From: Burkholderia lata
Lineage (GTDB): Bacteria > Pseudomonadota > Gammaproteobacteria > Burkholderiales > Burkholderiaceae
Direction: 5' to 3'
DNA length: 64,000 nt
Assembly (NCBI RefSeq): GCF_000012945.1
Contig: NC_007510.1
Coordinates: forward strand, 186,001-250,000
Position numbers and translations under genes: made by a program. Of this stretch, positions 36,283-44,351 are shown piece by piece (the first letter of the stretch is position 1; each line of letters begins with the position of its first letter). The notes beneath the pieces were generated by a model, which saw nothing but the letters and a program-made list of their open reading frames with translations, ran no database searches and had not been told where the DNA came from.

Positions 36283-37014
36283 GTGAACGAGCCGATCCAT
36301 GCCGCGCTGACCGGCGCCGGGTTCAGCGCCGACGGCCAGGCCGAAGGCGCCGATTTCGCGAGCGACCGCATCCTCGCGCGTATCGGCCATGTCACGCGCA
36401 CGCTGCGCGATTCGATGCGCGAGCTCGGGCTCGACAAGCACGTCGAGCGGGCGGCGGAAGCCGTGCCCGATGCGCGCGACCGGCTGCGCTACGTTGCGAC
36501 GATGACCGAGCAGGCCGCCGTGCGCGTGCTGAATGCGATCGAGGTCGCGAAGCCGATGCAGGAGCGCATCCAGAACGAGGCCGAGGCACTCGACGCGCGC
36601 TGGGCGCAGTGGTACGCGGCACCGATCGAGCACGCGGAAGTGCGCGAGCTGATGGACGACACGCGCACGTTCCTGCGCACGCTGCCCGAATCGACGTCGG
36701 CGACCAGCGCGCAACTGCTCGAGATCATGCTCGCGCAGGATTTCCAGGACCTGACCGGGCAGGTGATCAAGAAGATCATGGACATGGTCTACCTGATCGA
36801 GCAGCAGCTCCTCACCGTGCTCGTCGAGAACATCGCGCCCGAGCGGCGCGAGCAGTTCGCGGCCACCGCGGCTTTGCTCGCCGCCGAGCAGATGAGCTCG
36901 ACCGGCAGCCCCGAGTCGCTGCTGAACGGCCCGCAGATCGCGCCGGAAGGCAAAACCGACGTGGTCCAGGATCAGGGGCAGGTGGACGACCTGCTCGCCA
37001 GCCTGGGCTTCTGA
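36283..37014 (+). CDS. cheZ: CheY phosphatase CheZ
   Basis: A 243-residue, long-helical protein. The catalytic block AQDFQDLTGQVIKKIMDMVYLIEQQL carries the conserved Asp and Gln of CheZ, and the C-terminal QDQGQVDDLLASLGF is the CheY-binding peptide. It starts with GTG at 36283, one base after the cheY stop. It dephosphorylates CheY-P and ends the operon. Confidence 0.95.
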   Translation: MNEPIHAALTGAGFSADGQAEGADFASDRILARIGHVTRTLRDSMRELGLDKHVERAAEAVPDARDRLRYVATMTEQAAVRVLNAIEVAKPMQERIQNEAEALDARWAQWYAAPIEHAEVRELMDDTRTFLRTLPESTSATSAQLLEIMLAQDFQDLTGQVIKKIMDMVYLIEQQLLTVLVENIAPERREQFAATAALLAAEQMSSTGSPESLLNGPQIAPEGKTDVVQDQGQVDDLLASLGF

Positions 37015-37136
37015 TCCTGCTGCATGCATCGGCGCGCCGCGTGTCGCGGTGCCGCCCGATGCACGCGTCACACGTTCCCCACACCGCTTTCCCGCGCGCG
37101 TTTCACTGGCGAGGCCCAAGGTCGTCCTGCGTCAAA

Positions 37137-37167
37137 TTGACACTTCGACACACTCAGCAGGCATACT
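37137..37167 (+). promoter_or_regulatory. candidate sigma-70 promoter for the DUF2844-DUF3443 pair
   Basis: A perfect TTGACA (37137-37142) and CATACT (37162-37167) with a 19-base spacer, slightly long, about 110 bases before the DUF2844 start. Confidence 0.4.
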
Positions 37168-37275
37168 ACGCGTCAGCAGCAACGTCGCGTCATTCGTAAG
37201 ATTTCATATGTTGGCAGGTGGCGCGGGCCCGATGGCCGCACTACCGGCAACGAAGCCAGTCCCTTGGGGGGGAAC

Positions 37276-37779
37276 GTGAAGCTGAAACGCTTGGGCTGGG
37301 CTGTCGCGCACGCGACGGCTGCAATGGGTGTGCTGTGGAGCCTCCACGCACACGCGGAACTGGGCGGCGCACCGATGTCGCCGCCGGCGGACGATCAGGC
37401 CGCATCCGTGCGCGCGCTGCAGCGCGCGATGCGTTCGGCGGACGGCGTGCAGGCGAGCACGGCCGCCTATACCGTCCGCGAGATCACGCTGGGATCGGGC
37501 ACCGTCATCCACGAATACACGTCGGCCGCCGGCAGCGTGTTCGGCCTCGCGTGGCAAGGGCCGACGATGCCGGACCTCGCGTCGCTGCTCGGCAGCTATT
37601 TCCCGCAGTACACCGCAGGCGTCCAGGCGGCGCACAAGGCGCGCGGCTGGCGCGCGCCCGTGTCCGTCGACACGAGCGGCCTCGTGATCCGGACAGGCGG
37701 CCACATGGGCGCCTTCTCGGGCCAGGCGTGGCTGCCGGCGGCGCTGCCTGCCGGCTTGACCGGCACCGACATCCAGTGA
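37276..37779 (+). CDS. DUF2844 domain secreted protein
   Basis: A 167-residue protein. The first 27 residues (basic start, hydrophobic core, then HAHAELGG) are a signal peptide. The rest contains YTVREITLGSGTVIHEYTSA and GSVFGLAWQGPTMPDL, which I recognise as the DUF2844 pattern. GTG at 37276 has a long G-run upstream. No catalytic motif is evident. It is 16 bases from the DUF3443 gene, and the two families are commonly neighbours in Burkholderia. It could be a partner, inhibitor or substrate of the DUF3443 protein; that is inference. Confidence 0.75.
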   Translation: MKLKRLGWAVAHATAAMGVLWSLHAHAELGGAPMSPPADDQAASVRALQRAMRSADGVQASTAAYTVREITLGSGTVIHEYTSAAGSVFGLAWQGPTMPDLASLLGSYFPQYTAGVQAAHKARGWRAPVSVDTSGLVIRTGGHMGAFSGQAWLPAALPAGLTGTDIQ

Positions 37780-37795
37780 CAGCGGGAGAGCGATC

Positions 37796-39037
37796 TTGAG
37801 AATTCCTCGTACATTCAAGCGCTGGCTCGGCGTGCTGGGCCTCGCGGCGGCCACGGCCGTCCTCGTGACGGCATGCGGCGGCGGCGACGGCGGTGGCGGC
37901 AGCAGCTCGGGCAACAACGGCAACAACGGTAACGGCGGCTCGGACGGCAATTCCGGGAGCACGGCCGTCATCACCGTCAACGCCGGCGTCGCGAACGTGA
38001 TCAACATCCCGACCGTCAGCCTGAAGGTCTGCGCGCCGGGCACGTCGAACTGCCAGGTGGTCAACAACGTGCTCGTCGATACCGCGTCCTACGGGCTGCG
38101 GCTCGTCGGCAGCGCCGTGTCGGGCGTGCTCGGCAGCCTCCCGCAGGTGACGAGCGGCGGCGCGCCGGTCGCCGAGTGCGGCAAGTTCGTGTCGAGCTAC
38201 ACGTGGGGTTCGGTGCGCACGGTCGACCTGTCGATCGGCTCCGAGCAGGCGAGCTCGCTGCCCGTGCAGATCATCGGCGACCTCGGCACGACGAACGTGC
38301 CGAGCTCGTGCACGAACGGCGGCACGTCGGCCAACTCGGCGAGCGCGCTCGGCGCGAACGGGATCCTCGGCATCGGGCCGGCGCCGGTCGATTGCGGCAC
38401 GACCTGCGCGACGTCGACGTCGACGAACAACAACTACTACGCATGCCCGAACGGTGACAACGCGAACTGCACGGTGGCGCTCGTGCCGGTGGCGCAGCAG
38501 GTGGCCAACCCGGTGCATCGTTTCGCCGACAGCAGCGGCGTGAGCGTGACGATGCCGAGCATTTCGAACAGCGGGCAGGCCAGCGCAACCGGGACGCTGA
38601 CGTTCGGCTTGCCCGACCTGACCGGGAAGACCGTGATGACGTCGACCACGACGGGCGACGTCAGTGCGACGTTCCAGGGGCGCAACGTGATGGCGTTCTT
38701 CGATACGGGTTCGAACGCGTATTTCTTCAACGATTCGACGAACCAGTCGACGACCTGCCCGAAGAACGTGCAGTTCTACTGCCCGGTATCGCCGCCGGCC
38801 AGCTACTCGGCGACGTTGACCGGCCAGAACGGCGTGAGCGGTACGGTATCGATGTCCATCGCAAACGCGGATGTGCTGTTCTCGAACTCGTCGACGTTCG
38901 CGTTCAACGACATCGCGGGCCCGTTCGGTTCGTCCAGCTGGCTCGACATCGGCATGCCGCACTTCTACAACCGGACGATCTACTTCGGGATGGACAAGAC
39001 CGCGAGCGGCGGTGCGGCGCCTTTCGTCGCATTCTGA
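37796..39037 (+). CDS. DUF3443 lipoprotein, pepsin-like aspartic protease candidate
   Basis: A 413-residue lipoprotein starting at TTG 37796. Basic and hydrophobic residues lead to the lipobox LVTAC with Cys27, then a Gly/Asn/Ser linker to about 55. I recognise it as DUF3443. Reading it against pepsin gives ordered landmarks: VLVDTAS with Asp95, a candidate flap Tyr135 (SYTWGS), NGILGIG at 188-194, GTLTFGLPD near 265, FFDTGSN with Asp303, and IGMPHFYNRTIYFGMD near 385. Spacings follow pepsin's Asp32, Tyr75, DGILGL, strand, Asp215 and the C-terminal LGD strand. The first motif is DTA, not DTG. No sequence search was possible. Confidence 0.75.
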   Translation: MRIPRTFKRWLGVLGLAAATAVLVTACGGGDGGGGSSSGNNGNNGNGGSDGNSGSTAVITVNAGVANVINIPTVSLKVCAPGTSNCQVVNNVLVDTASYGLRLVGSAVSGVLGSLPQVTSGGAPVAECGKFVSSYTWGSVRTVDLSIGSEQASSLPVQIIGDLGTTNVPSSCTNGGTSANSASALGANGILGIGPAPVDCGTTCATSTSTNNNYYACPNGDNANCTVALVPVAQQVANPVHRFADSSGVSVTMPSISNSGQASATGTLTFGLPDLTGKTVMTSTTTGDVSATFQGRNVMAFFDTGSNAYFFNDSTNQSTTCPKNVQFYCPVSPPASYSATLTGQNGVSGTVSMSIANADVLFSNSSTFAFNDIAGPFGSSSWLDIGMPHFYNRTIYFGMDKTASGGAAPFVAF

Positions 39038-39062
39038 CGCGGCACGGCGGGACGCAGGAACA

Positions 39063-39089
39063 AGGGGGCGAGCGATCGCCCCCTTTTTT
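39063..39089 (+). terminator. rho-independent terminator after DUF3443
   Basis: AGGGGGCGA-GCGA-TCGCCCCCT, a 9-bp perfect stem followed by six T. Confidence 0.9.
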
Positions 39090-39204
39090 ATTCGGCGGCC
39101 GTGCGCGGCATGACGGGTCGGACCGGCACGCCGCCGCGTGCAGGCACAGCGCCTACGATGTAATACCGGCATCCGTGCCGGCACGACATCGAGGAGGCAG
39201 CGCC

Positions 39205-39702
39205 ATGAACCCGCGCATACAACGCATCACGCCGTTCCTGTGGTTCGACAGCGACGCCGAGGCGGCCGCCCGTTTCTACGTATCGGTGTTCGACAACGCG
39301 CGCATCGTGCACGTCGCGCGCTACGGCAAAGCCGGCGCGCACGCGTCCGGCAGCGCGGAGGGCGCGGTGATGACCGTCGCGTTCGAGCTCGACGGGCAGG
39401 CGTTCGTCGCGCTGAACGGCGGCCCCGTGTTCCAGATCACGCCGGCCGTGTCGTTCGTCGTCAACTGCCGGGATCAGGACGAAATCGACCGCTACTGGGC
39501 GCGCCTGTCGGAAGGCGGCGACGAGCGCGCGCAGCAGTGCGGCTGGCTGCGCGACCGCTTCGGCGTGTCGTGGCAGGTCGTGCCGGTGCAGATGAGCGAC
39601 CTGATGACGGGCGATCCGGCGCGCGCGGAGCGCGTGATGGCGCAGGTGATGACGATGAAGAAGCTCGATCTCGGCGCGCTGCAGCGGGCGGCGGCGGGCT
39701 AG
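39205..39702 (+). CDS. VOC-family protein, PhnB/3-demethylubiquinone-methyltransferase-like
   Basis: A 165-residue glyoxalase/bleomycin-resistance-fold protein. RITPFLWFDSDAEAAARFYVSVF and GQAFVALNGGPVFQITPAVSF with WLRDRFGVSWQVVP match the family often labelled PhnB or 3-demethylubiquinone-9 3-methyltransferase-like. ATG at 39205 follows GAGGAGG. It lacks a methyltransferase fold, so the ubiquinone label used for the Pfam family should not be taken as function. Substrate unknown. Confidence 0.85.
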   Translation: MNPRIQRITPFLWFDSDAEAAARFYVSVFDNARIVHVARYGKAGAHASGSAEGAVMTVAFELDGQAFVALNGGPVFQITPAVSFVVNCRDQDEIDRYWARLSEGGDERAQQCGWLRDRFGVSWQVVPVQMSDLMTGDPARAERVMAQVMTMKKLDLGALQRAAAG

Positions 39703-39810
39703 GGGCCGGGCAGGAGCCCGCTGCCGGCGCGAACCGGCGACGGCGAACCGGCGAACCGGTGCCGATGCCGATGCCGGGCCGCGCAAGCCCGTGAGCGGCC
39801 GGAACGGGCG

Positions 39811-39936
39811 CTAGACCGGTGACCGGCCGGCGCGCGTCAGGCGCGTGTGGTCGAGGGGCAGGGCCGGCGAGGCCGCGCAGCCGGCTACCAGCACGCAGGC
39901 GAGCGACAGCAGCGCAACGAGCGGATGACGGAGCAT
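39811..39936 (-). CDS. small predicted lipoprotein, 41 residues
   Basis: A short minus-strand frame that opens with MLRHPLVALLSLACVLVAGC, a textbook lipoprotein signal with lipobox LVAGC and Cys20. About 21 residues follow, ending at TAG 39811-39813. It is below usual gene-calling length. The ribosome site upstream is weak, and a 41-residue frame could arise by chance, but the charge-hydrophobic-lipobox order is hard to get randomly. Entericidin-like or hypothetical small lipoproteins have this form. Function unknown. Confidence 0.5.
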   Translation of the reverse strand: MLRHPLVALLSLACVLVAGCAASPALPLDHTRLTRAGRSPV

Positions 39937-40337
39937 GGTGTGGTTCGACCGAAATCGGGAATCGGGAATCGGCAATGGCGAAGGGTAGCGCGCTTTGCAC
40001 GCCCGCGTAATGCCGGCCGGTTAATCGAATGCGGCACAGGTTCATCGATTATCGATCGCACCCGATTTCATTCGGATGTAATCAAATGCTGGATTATCCG
40101 GGGCTGTCGTTTCTGTCAGGTATTCAAGATTATTAAAATGACGCGGCATGCAAGCCGATGGTGTCGCATTCCGTTGTTGCAGTCGTTGCTGTGCCGCTCC
40201 CGCGCCGTGCCTGGGGGAGGTGCGGCCGGGTGCGCGCACTGCCCGGCATGTGAAAAGAGATGGAGCCCGTCGAAATTCAAACATATAATGCCGGCGTTGT
40301 TTCCGGGGTCGTCTATATAAAACAGGAGGGTAATAAA
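39937..40337. other. AT-richer gap before the DUF805 gene
   Basis: About 400 bases with a GGGAATC tandem repeat near 39956 and AT-rich patches around 40060-40140 and 40260-40337. It probably includes the DUF805 promoter; no other gene is seen. Confidence 0.4.
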
Positions 40338-40718
40338 ATGAATTTTTCCGAAGCCGTTCGTTCCGCACTCAATAAATACGCGACATTCGAAGGCCGTGCG
40401 CGTCGTGCCGAATACTGGTATTTCGCGCTGCTGACCTGTGTGCTGTCGATCGTCGCGCAGATCATCGGCGCGGCCGGCCGCGACGGCGGCCTGATCACGC
40501 TACTGCTGCTCGGCGTGCTCGCCCTGGTTTCGCTGGCGCTGATCATTCCGGGTATCGCGGTCAGCGTCCGGCGCCTGCACGATACGGGCCGCTCGGGCTG
40601 GTTCCTGCTGCTCGCGCTGATTCCGATCGTCGGCGGCATCCTGCTGCTGGTATGGACGTGCACGCGCGGCACCGAAGGTCCGAACCGCTTCGGCGCGGAC
40701 CCGATCGTGGCGGCCTGA
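40338..40718 (+). CDS. DUF805 inner membrane protein
   Basis: A 126-residue membrane protein of the DUF805 (YhaH-like) family. The N-terminal FEGRARRAEYWYFAL motif and IAVSVRRLHDTGRSGWFLLLALIP are diagnostic, and three to four membrane helices are predicted. ATG at 40338 has AGGAGG upstream. The AT-rich leader and solitary layout suggest separate regulation. Function of the family is unknown. Confidence 0.88.
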   Translation: MNFSEAVRSALNKYATFEGRARRAEYWYFALLTCVLSIVAQIIGAAGRDGGLITLLLLGVLALVSLALIIPGIAVSVRRLHDTGRSGWFLLLALIPIVGGILLLVWTCTRGTEGPNRFGADPIVAA

Positions 40719-41058
40719 CCGACGCCTGCCCCGACGCGCGACGCCGTCGCGTCGGGGCCCGGTTTCGCGTCGCACCCGCCACGTCGTTTCACCGCTTCAC
40801 CGTTTCCTCGCCTTTTCCCCGCTTCACGTCGTCGCCGCTCCGTCCGGAGCCGACACCTCGCGACCGCACCCGCCGGCACGTTTTTCCACCGCGCCGCACA
40901 CCGTTCCGTCCCCCGTCCAGCCGCGTTCGCGCCGGCTCGCCCGATTCCCCGAAATACCCCCCTTTCCCGGCTTTGCTCGACCGATCGGCGTTTGACGCCT
41001 CCATGAATAATCGGTGTCACTGGAAAGCGGCATTCCGCCGTACCCGACTGGAGGCCCC
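40719..41058. promoter_or_regulatory. upstream region of the flhB operon
   Basis: 340 bases, pyrimidine-rich on the plus strand. It should carry the FlhDC-dependent class II promoter of flhBAFG-fliA. I cannot point to a convincing sigma-28 or sigma-54 element. Confidence 0.4.
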
Positions 41059-42255
41059 GTGGCAGACGAGAGCGATCTCGACAAGACCGAAGCCGCCACT
41101 CCCAGGCGCCGCGAGAAGGCGCGCGAGGAGGGGCAGGTCGCGCGTTCGCGCGAGCTGGCTTCGTTCGCGCTGCTCGCGGCCGGGTTCTATGGCGCGTGGC
41201 TGCTCGCGGGCCCGTCGGGCGGGCATCTGCAGGCGATGCTGCGCGGCGCGTTCACGTTCGATCGCGCGACCGCGTTCGACACGAACCGGATGCTGTCGGC
41301 GGCCGGCAGCGCGAGCCTCGAAGGCTTCGCCGCGCTGCTGCCGATCCTCGCACTCACTGGCGTCGCCGCGCTGCTCGCGCCGATGGCGCTCGGCGGCTGG
41401 CTGATCTCGTCGAAGACGTTCGAGCTGAAGTTCGACCGCCTGAACCCGATCTCGGGCCTCGGCCGGATCTTCTCGATCCAGGGGCCGATCCAGCTCGGGA
41501 TGTCGCTCGCGAAGACGCTGGTCGTCGGCGGGATCGGCGGCATCGCGATCTGGCGCAGCAAGGACGAGTTGCTCGGCCTCGCGACGCAGCCGCTCGGCGT
41601 GGCACTGCCCGATGCGCTGCACCTGGTCGCCGTGTGCTGCGGCACGACGGTCGCCGGGATGCTGGTGGTCGCCGCGCTCGATGTGCCTTACCAAATCTGG
41701 CAGTACAACAAGAAGTTGCGCATGACGAAGGAAGAAGTGAAGCGCGAGCATCGCGAGAACGAAGGCGATCCGCACGTGAAGGGGCGGATCCGCCAGCAGC
41801 AGCGTGCGATCGCGCGCCGCCGGATGATGGCGGCCGTGCCGAAGGCCGACGTGGTCGTCACGAACCCGACGCACTTCGCCGTCGCGCTGCAATACACGGA
41901 CGGCGAGATGCGCGCGCCGAAGGTCGTCGCGAAGGGCGTGAACCTCGTCGCCGCGCGCATCCGCGAACTCGCGGCCGAACACAACGTGCCGCTGCTCGAA
42001 GCGCCGCCGCTCGCGCGTGCGCTGTATCACAACGTCGAACTCGAACGCGAGATTCCCGGCTCGCTGTACTCGGCCGTCGCCGAAGTGCTCGCGTGGGTCT
42101 ACCAGCTCAAGCGCTTCCGTTCGGAAGGCGGCGCGTTCCCGGCGATGCCGGTCGATCTGGAAGTGCCGGCCGACCTCGACAAGGGCTCGTCGGTGTCCGC
42201 CGAAGACGAACGCGAAGAGCAGGACGACACGCTCGGTAAGGGAGGTGTGGCATGA
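41059..42255 (+). CDS. flhB: flagellar export gate protein FlhB
   Basis: A 398-residue FlhB: cytoplasmic N-terminus DLDKTEAATPRRREKAREEGQV, four membrane helices, and a cytoplasmic autocleavage domain with NPTH at 269-272, identical in position to E. coli. Cleavage there switches export from rod/hook to filament substrates. GTG at 41059 with GGAGG was chosen; a GTG 15 codons earlier adds a sequence not typical of FlhB. Its stop overlaps the flhA start. Confidence 0.96.
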   Translation: MADESDLDKTEAATPRRREKAREEGQVARSRELASFALLAAGFYGAWLLAGPSGGHLQAMLRGAFTFDRATAFDTNRMLSAAGSASLEGFAALLPILALTGVAALLAPMALGGWLISSKTFELKFDRLNPISGLGRIFSIQGPIQLGMSLAKTLVVGGIGGIAIWRSKDELLGLATQPLGVALPDALHLVAVCCGTTVAGMLVVAALDVPYQIWQYNKKLRMTKEEVKREHRENEGDPHVKGRIRQQQRAIARRRMMAAVPKADVVVTNPTHFAVALQYTDGEMRAPKVVAKGVNLVAARIRELAAEHNVPLLEAPPLARALYHNVELEREIPGSLYSAVAEVLAWVYQLKRFRSEGGAFPAMPVDLEVPADLDKGSSVSAEDEREEQDDTLGKGGVA

Positions 42256-44351
42256 GCACCCCGACCGGCCTGTTCGCGAAGCGCCCGAACGTGCTCGCGG
42301 GTACCAACCTGCGCGCGCTCGCGGGCCCGATCCTCATCTGCATGATTTTGGGGATGATGATCCTGCCGCTGCCGCCGATGCTGCTGGATCTGCTGTTCAC
42401 GTTCAACATCGCGCTGTCCGTGATGGTGCTGCTCGTCAGCATGTACACGATGAAGCCGCTCGACTTCGCGGCGTTCCCGAGCGTGCTGCTGTTCTCCACA
42501 CTGTTGCGCCTGTCGCTGAACGTCGCGTCGACGCGCGTCGTGCTGCTCGAAGGCCACACGGGCCCGGACGCGGCCGGCCAGGTGATCGAGGCGTTCGGCC
42601 ACTTCCTCGTCGGCGGCAACTTCGCGGTCGGCATCGTCGTGTTCGTGATCCTGATGATCATCAACTTCATGGTGATCACGAAGGGCGCGGGGCGGATCGC
42701 CGAAGTGTCCGCGCGCTTCACGCTCGACGCGATGCCCGGCAAGCAGATGGCGATCGACGCTGATCTGAACGCGGGCCTCATCAACGAAGAGCAGGCCCGC
42801 AAGCGCCGCCTGGCCGTGTCGCAGGAAGCCGAGTTCTACGGGTCGATGGACGGCGCGTCGAAGTTCGTGCGCGGCGACGCGATCGCCGGCCTGATCATCA
42901 TGGCGATCAACGTGATCGGCGGGCTGATCGTCGGGATGGTCCAGCACGACATGAGTTTCGCCGCGGCCGGCACGAACTACACGCTGCTGACGATCGGCGA
43001 CGGCCTCGTCGCGCAGATCCCGTCGCTCGTGATCTCGACCGCGGCCGGCGTGATCGTGTCGCGCGTCGCGACCGACGAGGACATCGGCACGCAGATCACC
43101 GGCCAGCTGTTCACGAACCCGCGCGTGCTGAACATCACCGGCGCGATCATCGTGCTGATGGGCCTGATCCCCGGCATGCCGCACTTCGCGTTCCTCGCAC
43201 TCGGCGGCGGCGCGATCTGGCTGGCCCGCACGCAGACCAAGCGCGCGGCGGCCCGCAAGGCGGCCGGCGACCTGACCGACATCGCACCGCCCGCGGTGCT
43301 GCCGTCGGACAGCCACGAGGCGACCTGGGACGACGTGCAACTGATCGACCCGCTCGGCCTCGAAGTCGGCTACCGGCTGATTCCGCTCGTCGACAAGAAC
43401 AGCGACGGCGAACTGCTCAAGCGGATCAAGAGCATCCGCAAGAAATTCGCGCAGGAAATCGGCTTCCTGCCGCCGGTGATCCATATCCGCGACAACCTCG
43501 AACTGCGGCCGAACGCTTACCGGATCGCGCTGAAGGGTGTCGAGATCGGCGTCGGCGAAGTGTTCCCGGGCCAGTGGCTCGCGATCAACCCCGGCCAGGT
43601 GACGGCCGCGCTGCCGGGCGCCGTCACGCAGGATCCCGCGTTCGGGCTGCCGGCCGTGTGGATCGACGTCGCGATGCGCGAACAGGCGCAGGTGTACGGC
43701 TACACGGTGGTCGACGCGAGCACGGTCGTCGCGACGCACCTGAACCATCTGGTCGTCCAGCACGCGGCCGAGCTGCTCGGCCGCCAGGAAGTGCAGTCGC
43801 TCGTCGAGCGCACCGGCAAGGACGCGCCGTCGCTCGTCGAGGACCTCGTGCCGAAGACGATCTCGCTGACGACGCTGCAGAAGGTGCTGCAGAACCTGCT
43901 CGAGGAAGGCGTGCCGATCCGCGACATGCGCACGATCCTCGAGGCCGTGTCCGAACACGCGGGCCGCGGCGACGCGTTCGAGATCACGGCCGCGGTGCGG
44001 CTGTCGCTCGGCCGCGCGATCACGCAGCAGTGGTATCCGGGCGCCGGCGAAATGCAGGTGATGGGCCTCGACTCGAATCTGGAGCGCGTGCTGTCGCAGG
44101 CGCTCGCCACCGGCGCGAACCCGGGCCTCGAACCCGGCCTCGCGCACAACCTTCTGACCGGCACGCAACAGGCGATGCTGCGTCAACAGAATCTCGGGCT
44201 GCCGCCCGTGCTGCTGGTGCAGCACGCGCTGCGCGCGATGCTCGCGCGTTTCCTGCGCCGCAGCCTGCCGCAATTGAAAGTGCTGTCGTATGCCGAAGTG
44301 CCGGACACACGCACGATCAAAGTCGTTAACGTCATCGGGGGTTCCGCTTGA
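42252..44351 (+). CDS. flhA: flagellar export component FlhA
   Basis: A 699-residue FlhA with eight N-terminal membrane helices (to about residue 330) and a large cytoplasmic domain that docks chaperone-substrate complexes. FVVGGNFAVGIVVFVI-like helices and the FHIPEP region beginning GRIAEVSARFTLDAMPGKQMAIDADLNAG are diagnostic. ATG overlaps the flhB stop (ATGA), and its TGA overlaps the flhF TTG start. Confidence 0.97.
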   Translation: MSTPTGLFAKRPNVLAGTNLRALAGPILICMILGMMILPLPPMLLDLLFTFNIALSVMVLLVSMYTMKPLDFAAFPSVLLFSTLLRLSLNVASTRVVLLEGHTGPDAAGQVIEAFGHFLVGGNFAVGIVVFVILMIINFMVITKGAGRIAEVSARFTLDAMPGKQMAIDADLNAGLINEEQARKRRLAVSQEAEFYGSMDGASKFVRGDAIAGLIIMAINVIGGLIVGMVQHDMSFAAAGTNYTLLTIGDGLVAQIPSLVISTAAGVIVSRVATDEDIGTQITGQLFTNPRVLNITGAIIVLMGLIPGMPHFAFLALGGGAIWLARTQTKRAAARKAAGDLTDIAPPAVLPSDSHEATWDDVQLIDPLGLEVGYRLIPLVDKNSDGELLKRIKSIRKKFAQEIGFLPPVIHIRDNLELRPNAYRIALKGVEIGVGEVFPGQWLAINPGQVTAALPGAVTQDPAFGLPAVWIDVAMREQAQVYGYTVVDASTVVATHLNHLVVQHAAELLGRQEVQSLVERTGKDAPSLVEDLVPKTISLTTLQKVLQNLLEEGVPIRDMRTILEAVSEHAGRGDAFEITAAVRLSLGRAITQQWYPGAGEMQVMGLDSNLERVLSQALATGANPGLEPGLAHNLLTGTQQAMLRQQNLGLPPVLLVQHALRAMLARFLRRSLPQLKVLSYAEVPDTRTIKVVNVIGGSA

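Noticed and set aside
39205..39702. Ubiquinone biosynthesis methyltransferase label for the VOC protein
   Set aside because: The protein has a VOC fold with no SAM-binding motif; the family name is misleading.
39955..39978. GGGAATC direct repeats
   Set aside because: Two to three short units only; likely slippage, no further structure.
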